NCBI GenBank assembly: GCA_026120185.1
Contig: JANUWF010001195.1
Span: forward strand, 124,001 to 188,000
Source: Voacanga thouarsii
Lineage: Eukaryota > Streptophyta > Magnoliopsida > Gentianales > Apocynaceae
Reading direction: 5' to 3'
DNA length: 64,000 nucleotides
Below are positions 1 to 10,945 of the stretch, piece after piece. Numbering within the stretch: the stretch's first letter is position 1; each line of letters starts with the position of its first letter. The position numbers and the translations under genes were made by a program. The notes under the pieces were generated by a model. That model was not told the origin of the DNA. It searched no databases and worked only from the letters and a program-made list of their open reading frames with translations.

Positions 1-323
1 ATAAAACTTAAATGATGGGATTTGAACTCATGACCTTAGAGATTAATTCACAAAGTTTTAACCAGTTAACCACACTAACACTTGTTCTTATTTTCTCACC
101 CAAATATTCTTCTTATCTAAACCTCAAGCCATATTCCTAGTTTGACCTCAAGCAAAATTACCGCTTTATCCTTCCTACCCGATAAGTATAAATAAGCCAT
201 TTAACCTATACCCCACAATTCTAAAGCATATAGAATCATTCAACAAGTGTATTTTTATGCAGAATGATATGATATGCATCCTGACCCACTTATTCTAGGG
301 TTGGCTTTAGGTGGGGTTTCACA
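1..323 (-). mobile_element. Tekay-type gypsy LTR, 5' fragment
   Basis: This is the sense 5' end of a minus-oriented LTR cut by the window edge. It closely matches the last ~325 bp of the next LTR (4325-4649) and more loosely 41340-41666, 51118-51444 and 53946-54271. It ends in TTCACA at 318-323, which is the TGTGAA start of these LTRs read on the minus strand. A second LTR copy follows directly with no spacer. It contains a tRNA-like module at 8-79. Confidence 0.75.
8..79 (-). other. tRNA-like module in LTR, copy 1
   Basis: Read on the minus strand this has tRNA geometry: an A-box-like TGGTTAAAAC (55-64) and a B box GAGTTCAAATCC (18-29), with 28 nt between the D-arm and the T loop as in a 72 nt tRNA. 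The T stem carries the same A52-C62 mismatch as the copies at 4334, 8843 and 16431. It is a shared part of the LTR family, not a functional tRNA gene. Confidence 0.55.
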
Positions 324-1014
324 CCGGGGATGTCGCCACATCCACAGGACAAGGGGTCTTTATAACTAGGTCACACAAAATAAAATAAAAGAAATACTTC
401 AAAATAAAACTTATTACATCCTAGAAATACATGAATAAATTTAATAAATAAATAAATATATGTCTACAACTGTCTCTCAAAAGCAATACATTGGAAAAAC
501 ATCAAAGAGTCTTCAATACATAGGCAACAATCTAGCTAATGACCTTTACAGCAGGATCGACTTGAAAACATAGTATAAAAGGTGCTGAGATAAAAAAAAA
601 CTCAGTAAGCTCGTGTGTGCTTTGAGTGTTTTAGGTAAAACAGTTAATGTATACAAGTTGTAAAAGTTTCATAAAAGAAAGTGCTAGCAAGCATTAAATA
701 AATGTTATAAATGCAGAGTGGTATTTTGCTTTACAAAACACACACGTACACAATAAATACAACCACTCAAAAGAGGTAGCCATGGCACCACACTTTGTGT
801 ACCATGACAATATATCGATCAGAATGCCACACGTTGAGCATACTGACACAAAGTAGGTGTACGGCCTACTGGATAAAATACTCCTCCATCTCTACACTCC
901 ACACTTAATGGTTGTCTACTCCGAAAACACACAGTCCACTTGACTGAACTTGCTAGCTCAGACCGGTGTGACCTACTAGACTGGCATCCTATCCAGGAAG
1001 GACTCACCCCTCAG

Positions 1015-1091
1015 AGGTGGCCACCTACTGAGAGACTTACCCTAAACCTTCAAAGACTAGTCCTAGTAGTCTACCCTTATTGACTACTCAA
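1015..1091. repeat. Conserved LTR palindrome pair
   Basis: AGGTGGCCACCT (1015-1026) is a perfect palindrome. TTGACTACTCAA (1080-1091) is a one-base-degraded form of TTGAGTACTCAA. Their centres are 65 bp apart, as in the other gypsy LTRs of this window. Function unknown. Confidence 0.6.
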
Positions 1092-4000
1092 TGTTGTTTG
1101 TTCTACTTGGGAGAAAAGTGATCACACAATGATTTACTTGAAAATATCAATTATGGTTCCTAAACTTCTTGCCAAGTTGGTTTTATGAAAATTTTAGCGT
1201 TTTGTGTAAAATCGTTTGCATAGTTTTAAATAGCTTGCTTGATTGAAAGAACAGGAAAAATGTCCATAATTGCTTTACAACACAAATTCTCATATACAAT
1301 GAGTTGGCTTGCCACATTTGGTCTTCAAATGACTCTATGCAGGAACTTACCTGATCCTTTTCTTTTCTTGAACTAAAAAATCCTCCAAGGTCAATCTAAC
1401 CCTGCCTGAGGTAAACACAAAGCATAAGACAACCTTCGGGCCATATCTGTCATACATAAATAATCTCTAGTTCAACTAGTTACAACCACAACTAACCATG
1501 ACCATAATATCTTAGGCTTTAATACTAGTTGATAAAGTATTTTATAAATTAAATCTAGCTTGATAAGTTAAAATAACTATGCGTTCTAAAATAAATACTA
1601 ATAAGTTGTAGTTTCAAATAATAAATTATGGGTATTATTACTAATAAATACCCCAATGTTAAATATTGAATAATAATAAGTCCTAAATAATATTGGTAAA
1701 TGGTAATATTTAAATAGTATTATTATAAATAATAAATTACACTTAATTTTTAATCAATAATTAATACATAATAAATGACTAATAAAATTAATAATAAACA
1801 AATTATACTTAACTTTTAATTATTAAATAATAAATAATATAATTAATAAATAAATTATACTTAATTTTTAACTATTACTTAATAAATAAATTTTAATATA
1901 AATAATATTTATGGATATAGGTAAAAGTTTTAGTAAGGTTAATTATTATGGTCTACACGGTTATTTGATATTAATTAATTCTAATATATATATATATATT
2001 AATATTAATAAAATATTTTATTTATTTAACTAATAAAAATATTAAGATTTTAATTAATATTCTATTTCCAAACCTCTCTTGCAATTTTGAATTTCATAGA
2101 GTAAATATAATAGTAATTCTAATTAAAGTAAAAAAATTGTTAATAAAAATAATCTTACAATTAACAAAGAAAATAATCTTTTACCATAATTTCTTATTGA
2201 GGGAAAAGATTCATGAACATATTCCCTAACATCAAATAATAAGCTAATCCATTCATGAACATACACTTGAACTAACACATACTAGCATATAGCCAATCTC
2301 CTACTAGGCATAATCATCATTCATGGCTTCATTGAAGATTAAGAACATAAAGGCCTAATCACCATCGGTGTCATAACATCTAGCATGCATCAAACATCCA
2401 TAAATCTCCTAACTATGGCAAGCATATATTGATTCAAAAGAAAATTCCATAAGACCTAATCATACATTTCAACTCTCATGTCCTAACTCCATCCCTTTCA
2501 TACATATACTCAACCCCCATTCATATTGAATCTTCCTATCAACATCTAAAAGACATGAAGTAAGAAATTAAAAGGAAGAGTGAAGAAGAAATACCTGATA
2601 GGTGATCACTTGATGAAGATTTCTTGATTAGTGAAGGTCCACGTGTTTAAGAGCCTTTAGTGGTCCAAAAAAAAAAAAAAAAAAAACAGCCATGGTTGAT
2701 CATCCCATTTCGGCTGAGAGAGAGAGAGAGACAAAGGGCATTAGAATAGAACATTAAAAGTTGAGTAGAAGAGGAAGAACAAGAAGGTTGTTCTTGTTTT
2801 ACCTTTTGATGTTCTTGGAACCTTCAATAAAAAAAATTGGTTTTGATCCGTTTGAAAATTCTGATTTGCGTGATTTCATGTTATAAAAACTAGAAAAGAA
2901 GACTAGGGGTTAAATATGAGTGATCTGGAGTATTTGGGTGTGATTGGAGGTGTTTAGAATAGGTTTAGGCTTAAAGGTGTGAAGTGTGTGTTCTTAGTGT
3001 TTTGAGAGAGTTTGAGAGATAATAGCTCACGAATTTCTGGAATTGTTGTTGGCCAAATGGCCTTGTGTAGCTAGGAGTTTCAGTTTAGCAAGAAAGAGAT
3101 AGAGTGTTTAGTTTTTTTGAAATTCAAATGGAGGAAAATAAGGAGTTGTTTGAGGTAGAGGATTAGTTAATGCTGGTTGTTCATGGGAGGTCTCTTGCTC
3201 TTCAATGGTGTAAGAATGAACAAGCTAGGTTTAATACAAAGAATGGAGAGTTGTTCATCTTATAATGTTGGCCAAAAATGGTCTATAATGCCAGAGAAAT
3301 TTCTAGTTTAATCACTTGCTACAAGAGTTTTTTAATGGACCAAAAAATCTAGAATTAGTTTGAAGGTCAAATGAGTTTTAGATAGAGTAATCTTAGGAGA
3401 TTTTTGAGGTGTGATCATGGAGTCTAAGCACTCAAGGTTAGTGTGGGGGTTAATGGTGTTTAGTGCATGGCTGAACAAGGTCTGATATTCAGAGGTTTGG
3501 ATGGGGGTTTTTGGCCCTTGCCTTGAGGAACCAAGCAGGAAGTTTTCTGGTTTTAATGTTTCAAGAGTACTTAGGATGGTGATGATTTTGGTGCAGAATT
3601 TTCTGCTTTCTTTGGCCCGATTTGCAGCTGTTTTTCTAAGGGTGTTTGAAGGCCTTTTAATGGTGGTTTTCTAGCCTTCTTCCTAAAGAAAAACAGAGAA
3701 AGTTTCAGCTGTTTTTCTGACCAAAAGGTGGCTTTAAATCCAGCTTCAAAGTAGCGAATTTGCTTAAGGAAAATTTCTGGTTTTGGATAGATTGAACAGT
3801 TCCGAAAATCCACTATTTTCCCAACCTTCAACCTTACATGAAATGACCATTTTTCTAGCAGCAAATGGGGTAAGAATATTAGCTTAATTTTTCGAAAACC
3901 ATCTTGCAAAAATTCTGGAAAATTTCCAGATTTCCCTTTACCAAGACATGAACAAGATGAAGGCAGAATTGAAGGTATAACTATGGTGATTTATTTTTCT

Positions 4001-4333
4001 TGGGAACCCTTCATAACCCTTCTCCCTATATTCAGCCATTCCCCATCCTCAAGATCTGATTTTCAGATTCCAATTGCTAGGGATTTATCACAGATTTTTT
4101 TTTGGGATTAAAGATGGATTAGCGAATTAAGGATAGTTTAAGTTTAAAAAATGTTAGGATAAGGCTAGAGAAGTTAAAGGGAAAAAGAATTCCTCTAGAA
4201 TTCTTTTTAGGACATGATCACATGATCAAGACATTATCTTCATGTCTCCCTTAAGACAACATTCCTAACCTTAAAGAATGTAAGAAAATAAAAAAAAAAA
4301 TTCAAACATAGCTAAGATAATAATGAATAAAAC

Positions 4334-4405
4334 TTAAGTGATGGGATTTGAACTCATGACCTTAGAGATTAATTCACAGAGCTCTAACCACTTAGCCACA
4401 ACAAC
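4334..4405 (-). other. tRNA-like module in LTR, copy 2
   Basis: A 72 nt span with canonical tRNA spacing on the minus strand. The D arm is GCTA/GAGC around an 8 nt AGTGGTTA loop. The T arm is ATGAG-TTCAAAT-CCCAT with an A52-C62 mismatch. A box TGGTTAGAGC is at 4381-4390 and B box GAGTTCAAATCC at 4344-4355. The anticodon and acceptor stems pair poorly. It starts 244 bp from the sense 5' end of the LTR. Confidence 0.6.
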
Positions 4406-4649
4406 TCTTGTTCTTATTTTCTCACCCAAATATTCTTCTTATCTAAACCTCAAGCCATCTCCCTATTTTAACCTTAAGCAAAATTACATTTTTACCCTTT
4501 CTACCTAATAAGCATAAATAAGTCGTTTAACCTATAAATCATAATTCTAAAGCACATAAAATCATTCAAATAGTATATTTTTATGTAGAATAACAGGATA
4601 TGCATCCCATCCTACTTACTCTAATGTTGGCTTTAGGTGGGGTTTCACA

Positions 4650-4946
4650 CCATCTATAGAAGAAGGAATCCTGACGTTCTTGGGGAGTGAATCTTATGAG
4701 TTAGAATCTGGGAGGCCTAAGAGTGCACTAATGCTAGCTATGGAGAAACTTAGGGATGCGGAGTTCAGAGCCAAGTTGAGGGGTAAGGAGCCTACTGGCT
4801 TTGTATTAGGGTGGCCTAGGAAGAAGCACAGATCCTTTGGTTTTTGAAGAGATTACATGATTGATCACCCCAACAGCAGCACAGGATGGCTAGTGGAACC
4901 TTCTCCTAAGACTTCTAAGAATTCCAGTAACTCTAGCATAGCTTAG
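4650..4946 (+). pseudogene. Gypsy leader ORF remnant (between PBS and gag)
   Basis: A 99-codon frame is open from the LTR junction to TAG at 4944-4946 except for one TGA (4845-4847), readable as a decayed CGA. It ends in a segment containing STGWLVEP followed by Ser/Asn-rich residues. The same ending appears as TGGWLEEP in the leader ORF at 20963-23145 and as RGWLYET at 46359-46976. This identifies the stretch as the pre-gag leader ORF of the element and gives the plus-strand element an older left boundary than its pol. The function of the product is unknown; I recognise no domain. Confidence 0.55.
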
Positions 4947-5274
4947 AATTTTAGGACCTTAGTGCTTAATCTTTCATTTTATAAAAGGATATTCGTTTAT
5001 TTATTTGATTCAAAATTTATTCTTTATTTTAAACTTTGTTTAGCATGAATAAAAGAAGTACCTAATAGGATACTCCATTGTTTTGTACCAAGTTGGATTT
5101 GGTCAAATAAAAGTATGCTTTTATTGATTTCTCTATTCTATTTGAAGTGTTATTTGCAAAATCTATTTTCCATCGAATTGTAAATTGTTTCAAATCTATA
5201 AGCTACTCAATTGCATGCCATGAACTTTCCCCTAATAAACCTTGTAATCGGTACGAATGGTAGTAGTTGGCATT
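4947..5274 (+). other. Spacer with gag deletion
   Basis: AT-rich sequence with no coding signal. In the related element at 17444-25293 the leader ORF is followed by roughly 450 bp and then gag. Here the protease starts within 330 bp of the leader stop, so gag is missing. I could not place the deletion breakpoint exactly. Confidence 0.5.
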
Positions 5275-8200
5275 GAGTTGTAGAATTGCCTCATACTATG
5301 TTACTGATTACACCATTGGGGAGGTAGAGAGATGTGAGTAAGGTAGTGCAAGGGTGTGATATTATGGTTGGGAAAGAGATTTTGAAGGCAAACCTCATAA
5401 TCCTACCTATCGATGACTACGATTTGATTCTGGGTAAGGATTGGTTAGCAAAGCATGGAGCAAGAGTATTGCAAGGTTAAGACGGTGCAGTTCGTTAGAC
5501 CCAGATGCAATGTATTGGAGTTTAGTGGGAAGAAGGTAAAAGAGTTGAAATTCTTGATAGCTAGAACAAAGGCCTGGAAGATGCTGAAGATGGGTTGCAT
5601 AGGGTATCTGGCTTACTTAATCAATAAGCCAAAGAATCAACGTACCTTGGAAAGCACCAAAGTGGTGAAGGACTATGCAGATGTATTCGCAGCCGAACTC
5701 ACTTCTCTTTCTCCGTCACGGGAAGTTGAGTTTACTATTGATCTATTTCCTAGAGTTGAGCTAGTATCGAAGACCCCTTATCGGATGGCACCTGCAGAAT
5801 AGAAGGAAATGAAGGATCAATTGGAGGAATTGGTGAAGTAAGGGTATATAAGGCCTGGTATGTCAACTTAGGGAGCCCCGGTGTTATTTGTAAAGAAGAA
5901 AGATAGGACGTTGGGGTTGTGTATAGACTATAGATGGTTGAATAACCTCACAATCAAGAACAAGTACCCCTCGTCTCTAATTGATGAGTTATTCGATCAA
6001 TTGCATGGCTATTATTACTTTTTCAAGTTGGATCTCCGGAAAGGTTATTACCAAGTGCGAATCAAGGAGAAGGATATTCCCAAAACTGACATCAATACTA
6101 GATATAGGCACTACGAGTTTGTAGTAATGCCCTTTGGAGTAACTAATGTCCCTGTTGTTTTCATGGATCTTATGCATAGAGTCTTCTAGTCGTACTTGGA
6201 TAAGTTCATGGTGGTGTTTATAAACGATATTCTGATCTACTTTAAAAGTCCCGATGAGTATACTGAGCATCTGAGGTTGGTCCTAGAGAAATTGAGAGAG
6301 CATAAACTCTATGCTAAATTTAGAAAATGTGAGTTTTGGTTAGATTCTATGGCCTTTCTTGGTCACGTGATATCTTAAGATGGAATCAAGGTGGACCTAG
6401 CAAAAATTGAAGGTCTTTCTAGTTGGAAACAGCTAGAGAGCGTGACTGAGATGAGAAGTTTTCTTGGATTGATGGGATATTACCGTCGGTTCATCAAGAA
6501 CTTCTTTACACTGGCTATACCGATGACCCGACTGCTAAGGAAGGACGTGTCGTATGTTTGGAGTGATAAATATGAGAAGAGTTTTCAAGAGCTCAAGAGG
6601 AGATGGATCATAGCACCGGTGTTAAGTTTACTTGAAGGAGGGGGACCCTACTCCTTGTACATGGATGCCTCGAAGGAAGGTCTGGGGGCAGTGCTGATGC
6701 AAGATAGGAAAGTTATTACCTATGCATCGAGGAAACTGAAGCCACATAAGGGGAACTATCCAACGCTTGATTTAGAGCTGGTTGTGATAGTATTGGCTTT
6801 GAAGAAATGGCAACACTATCTATATGGAGTAGAGTATGAAGTCTTCACAAATCATAAGAGCTTAGAGTATATCATCACGAAAAAGAATTTGAATTTATGG
6901 TAGAGAAGATGGATGGAGTTCTTGGGAGAGTATAAGCATCTAATTAACTACTATCCGGGGAAAGCTAACGTCATAACTGATGCACTGAGCTAGAAAGTGA
7001 GGATGGCTACTATACGGGTCCAAGAAGTCTAAGTAATACAAGAAATCTTGTAGCAGAAGGCAGAAATAGGAGATGGGAGGATTAGATTGAGCACCTTGAA
7101 GTTGGAGTCTGAGCTAAGGTAAGAGATTGGTTCGTTGTAGCAGAACAACCAAGAATTTCAGACTTTCAAGGCAAAGGAAGTCAAGAGAAGAAACAAGGAG
7201 TTTTGAACTGATGAGGCTGAAGTATTATATTTTTAGGGGCGGATATGTGTACCAAATGATAAAATGTTGAAGAGGAAGATAATGGATGAGCCTCACAGGA
7301 ATAAGTATACTATTTATCCTGAAGAAGTGAAAATGTACCAGGACTTGAAGAAGGCCTACAGGTGGCCGAGAATGAAAAGGGATGTGGCGTGATAAGTCTA
7401 TACTTGTCTGACTTGTCAGAAAATTAAGGTAGAGCATAAGAAGGTAATTTGATTACTGCAACCGCTGCATACTCCCGAGGGGAAGTGGCAAGAGGTGACG
7501 ATGGATTTTGTTACCGATCTATCAATGTCGAAGACTTTGAAGGATGCTGTTTGGGTTGTGGTTGACAACTTGACCAAGACTACTCATTTTATCCCAGTAA
7601 ATATTAAGGACTCTATGGAAAAGTTGGCTAAGACATACATTCAGGAAGCGGTTAGTTTGCATGATGTGCTGTCAAATATTTTATTCGACAGGGATCCCAG
7701 ATTTACCTCCAGGTTTTGGACTAGGTTTCAGGAGTCAATGAGAATAACTCTGAAGCTCAGCATTTTTACTTATCCACAAACAGATGGATAATCTGAAAGA
7801 GTCATCTAGATACTGGAGGATACGCTTAGGGCTTGTGTGTTAGATTTTGGGCATAAGTGGTTGGAATGCATACCTTATGCTAAGTTGGATTACTACAACA
7901 GTCATCAGGCATAATTTAGGATAGCACGTTATGAAGAGTTAAATGGATGGAAGTGTTAAGTACCATTGTACTGGGGTTGGACTAAGGATGGACAAATCAA
8001 CAAATCTAGGAAAGTGAATATTGAAGAGATGGCAGCTAAAGTAAAGATGATAAGGGAGAGACTGAAAGCTACGCAAAGCTGACAAAAGAGTTACGCTGAC
8101 ATCATAATAAGAGAACTGGAGTTTCAAGTGGGAGATTAGACTTTTCTAAAGATAACACCTAGCAGAGGTATTCTAAAGTATCCTAAAGGAGGGAAACTGA

Positions 8201-8583
8201 GTCCTAAATATTTGGGACCATTTATGGTGATTGAAAAGATTAGACTCGTAGCATATCGACTAGAGTTGTTGGAAGGGTTGGCAAGAAATCACAATGTATT
8301 TTATGTATCTCAGTTGAAGAAATACAACCCTAACCTATAGCATATATTGAACGATGAGCCATTGATTCTTCAGCTGGATTTGAGCTATGTAGAGAAACTA
8401 ATTAAGGTCTTGGATCACTGTATGAAGATGTTGAGGAATAAGCAAATACCTATGGCGAAGATTTTATGGGATCATCTTGGTACTTAGGATGCAACATAGG
8501 AAATGGAAGATTGGGTGAAGGCGAAGTATCCAAATTTGTTTTAAAGGTATAGCGCTCTGAATTTTGGGATGAAATTCTCTTAA
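5275..8583 (+). pseudogene. pol: Gypsy pol pseudogene (PR-RT-RH-IN-chromodomain)
   Basis: Domains in order: protease C-terminal part (ELPHT to [17 protein letters not shown], 5275-5460), reverse transcriptase (about 5700-6380), RNase H (about 6640-6900), integrase zinc finger and core (about 7270-7990) and a chromodomain (about 8383-8543). The order is that of a chromovirus polyprotein. Reading mostly stays in one frame but is broken by many stops, such as 5839, 5869, 6187, 6376, 6901 and 7789, where relatives have Gln or Trp. Key residues are lost: the RT motif C reads FIND (Asn codon 6223-6225) instead of F(I/V)DD; RNase H reads FTNH where the complete element has FTDH; the integrase zinc finger has Tyr for the second His. 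The last codons run into the polypurine tract, with the stop at 8581-8583. It is inactive. Confidence 0.88.
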
Positions 8584-8592
8584 GGGGGAGAG
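8583..8592 (+). other. Polypurine tract
   Basis: AGGGGGAGAG directly abuts the 3' LTR and overlaps the pol stop codon. This is the plus-strand primer site expected at the end of the internal region. The complete element at 37317-51444 has the same stop-in-PPT arrangement on the minus strand. Confidence 0.75.
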
Positions 8593-8842
8593 TTCTAAAC
8601 CACCTTTATTATATGGGAAAGTTATGCATAGCATAACATTTTATAGTGCACTTCATAATTTGAACCATTTTTCGTGAGTTCATGATCCACAAGTTTGGTA
8701 TTTCATGAATTTATTTAGTTTGATATAATTGTGTTGGATGAGTGGGTTGAGATTTTGTTTTATTGAGTAGGATTTATTAGAAGGGAAATAAAGCAAGTGA
8801 GTGGGAGTTAAGGGAATTTGTTGGAGGAAAATTTACAGAAGA

Positions 8843-8914
8843 GATATTGTGGTCTAGTGGTTAAGGCTTGGTGTTTGTTTCTTGGTGGACTTGAGTTCGA
8901 ATCCCAACTCTTGC
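8843..8914 (+). other. tRNA-like module in LTR, best-preserved copy
   Basis: This span has exact 72 nt tRNA spacing. Bases T8 and G9 are followed by a fully paired D stem (8852-8855 with 8864-8867: G-C, U-G, C-G, U-A) and an 8 nt AGTGGTTA loop. The variable region is 5 nt. The T arm is TTGAG-TTCGAAT-CCCAA (8891-8907) with one A-C mismatch. A box TAGTGGTTAAGGC is at 8855-8867 and B box GAGTTCGAATCCC at 8893-8905. The anticodon and acceptor stems are poor, so this is not a working tRNA. It begins 250 bp into the LTR on the sense strand. Confidence 0.65.
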
Positions 8915-9570
8915 AAACCATGACTTTCCTAATTCTCATTAAACTTTTTTCCTTATTTTTTTCCACCCCTCTTGGCTGAATGCTCTAGGGTTGCCGCCAC
9001 CCCAGGGTTCTAATTCCTAAAATATATTTGATTATTTTGGGTATTGTTAAAAAGGATTTAATATAAATTAAATTCCTATTATTCTCTAATTAATGTTTTA
9101 TTCCAAACTTTTAGGAGGTCTAATTATTTTATCATCTAGAACTTTCTAAATATCTTACTCAAGGATTTCATTATGGAAAGAAAATTATAGGAACATCTAT
9201 TTTGGAAACTATCATATAGCTACTATTTTCAAAAGGTGGAAAGTTTCCCAAAGTTGGTTTCTCTAAAGAGTTTATTTCTAAATAAAGAGATCTTGTCCAA
9301 AGCTTTAAAGGAAATAAATATTTTCCCAATATTCATGGCCTTTTTCGAAAACTACTTTTTAAGGAAAGGAAATTTCAGCTTTATTCCAATAACCGAGATT
9401 TTATCACCTCATATAATTATTCCTTAATTAATTATTTTTGCCTAAAATAAATTAGGACACTGCCTAAATTAATTCTTGGATCAACACTCCATTTTTGTTA
9501 ACTGAAATTTCTGGATTTATCCTAAACCCTAGCCACCACCTTGCAAGAGTTTTATTTCCTTTCAAGTTCA

Positions 9571-9608
9571 CTATATAAAAGAGGGGGGATGGGGGGGGGG
9601 GGGGGGGG
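9571..9608 (+). promoter_or_regulatory. LTR TATA-like box and G18 run
   Basis: CTATATAAAAG (9571-9581) is a good plant TATA box in the sense orientation of the LTR. A run of 18 G (9591-9608) follows, where transcription would be expected to start. This is the likely Pol II promoter of the element; no transcript evidence is available. Confidence 0.5.
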
Positions 9609-10866
9609 AGGGAACTTACCTAAGAGGTTTTAATCAATCAAGGCCTTTTAAATCAATCAATCAACTAGATTTTCTCCTTATATTTCTCCCTAAATTCGGC
9701 CACAACACACTCACAACATGCATAAAATTTCCCAGACTAATTAGCTCTCAAACACTCTCTTGTTGTTGATAAAAAAAACATAACGTGGTCAAAACACTTA
9801 TTCTTCTCTCAGTCTCACCACATCAAGGACCGAAACCAGCTCTATCCTTCTCTTTTTTTTTTTTTCCTCCTCATAATTTTAGCCACTTTAAGCATCAAAA
9901 CACTGCCTTCAACCTTTCCAAACCATTAGCCAATTTCAGCAAAACTAGGGAGACCCAAAGCTGTCCAACCTTACTCTTGTGATCAGGAGTCCTTAGCAAG
10001 GTAGAACATCTCCAAACAACCAAACACCTCAACCTAACCTTTTCTTTCATCAAACCAGTGATATCCCCACTCCTTAAGCCTCTCAAACTCATGAAAGCAG
10101 GTAGCTTTCTGCTTCCGTCAAAGTTTCGGTCAGCACACTCCAAATAAGATGGTGCGGGGATTAGCCAGAGAATGTTTGATAAGACTTTATTATATCTGGT
10201 TATGATGAATCAAGATCTGTACTAGGTTGGCTAAAATGGGATCTTTTGATGTTAATTGGGCATATTATGATGATTCAATGCTAGTTGAGTATTGGAGTTA
10301 TTATTGTGTGGTTTGACATTGATGACTTCATGTTTTGTGATCAATAGCATGACGAAGGGAAATTCTGAATGTAACGTGATGAGTTAATCAATTGAGATGC
10401 CATGAATTGATAGTGTCCAGGTAATGTGTAGTTTGGGTTTTGATTTTGGAATTGTTGACACTAGATAAGTACGGAGTTGAAGTGAGGGCAATAAGTTGAT
10501 TTTGGTTTAGCTGCAAAATCAACTAAGTAAGTCCTTACATAACTATTTTACCAAATATTACATGTTTGCAAGTATTTTGTGTAAAGATATTGAAATGGTG
10601 TCAATGAGATGATTGACATGTGGGTTGAGATGTTGGTTGATTATGGTGATTTGTGTTATGATATTTTAATACTTGATTTGAGAACGTGGATATTTTATTC
10701 TCTAAAACAGTTTGTCAAATCTTAACTATTTAACTAAAAATAATTTCTTTTCTTTATTACTAAATGTTTTAAAAGAAAATTTATTGTGGAATGCCACGTT
10801 TTGCAACGATATGATAATCACCGTTTGTGAAAACAAGGGAAATGATTCTGTCCCTAAATGGGGAGC

Positions 10867-10945
10867 GTTGAGTACTCAACGGGGGTAGGCTAGTGGTACT
10901 AGTGTTGAAGAGCTAGAGTGAGTCTTCTAGTAGGAGGCCACCTCC
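10867..10945. repeat. Conserved LTR palindrome pair
   Basis: GTTGAGTACTCAAC (10867-10880) is a perfect 14 bp palindrome. GGAGGCCACCTCC (10933-10945) is a 5 bp inverted repeat around CCA. Their centres are 65.5 bp apart. The order is reversed relative to the minus-oriented LTRs, as expected for opposite orientation. Confidence 0.6.

Larger units (their letters stand above)
324..4649 (-). mobile_element. Tekay-type gypsy LTR (solo or orphan)
   Basis: This minus-oriented LTR of about 4.33 kb lines up end to end with the paired LTRs at 37317-41666 and 47075-51444. The first ~30 bp (the TGTAACACCCC end) are missing: the sequence starts at CCGGGGATGTCGCC, directly after the previous LTR fragment. 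It ends with GGTTTCACA at 4649. Inside are the conserved palindromes (1015-1026, 1080-1091), an AT-rich stretch (1550-2160), poly-A at 2669-2686, an AG tract near 2704-2731 and a tRNA-like module. No internal region of its own orientation follows; position 4650 opens into a plus-strand gypsy leader ORF. No target duplication can be seen. Short ORFs inside it are not conserved genes. Confidence 0.8.

Noticed and set aside
3571..3909. 112-codon minus-strand ORF
   Set aside because: Lies inside an LTR and has no conserved counterpart frame in the other LTR copies.
8843..8914. Genuine tRNA gene
   Set aside because: D and T arms fit, but acceptor and anticodon stems mostly do not pair and the unit recurs at the same place in LTRs; called a tRNA-like module instead.
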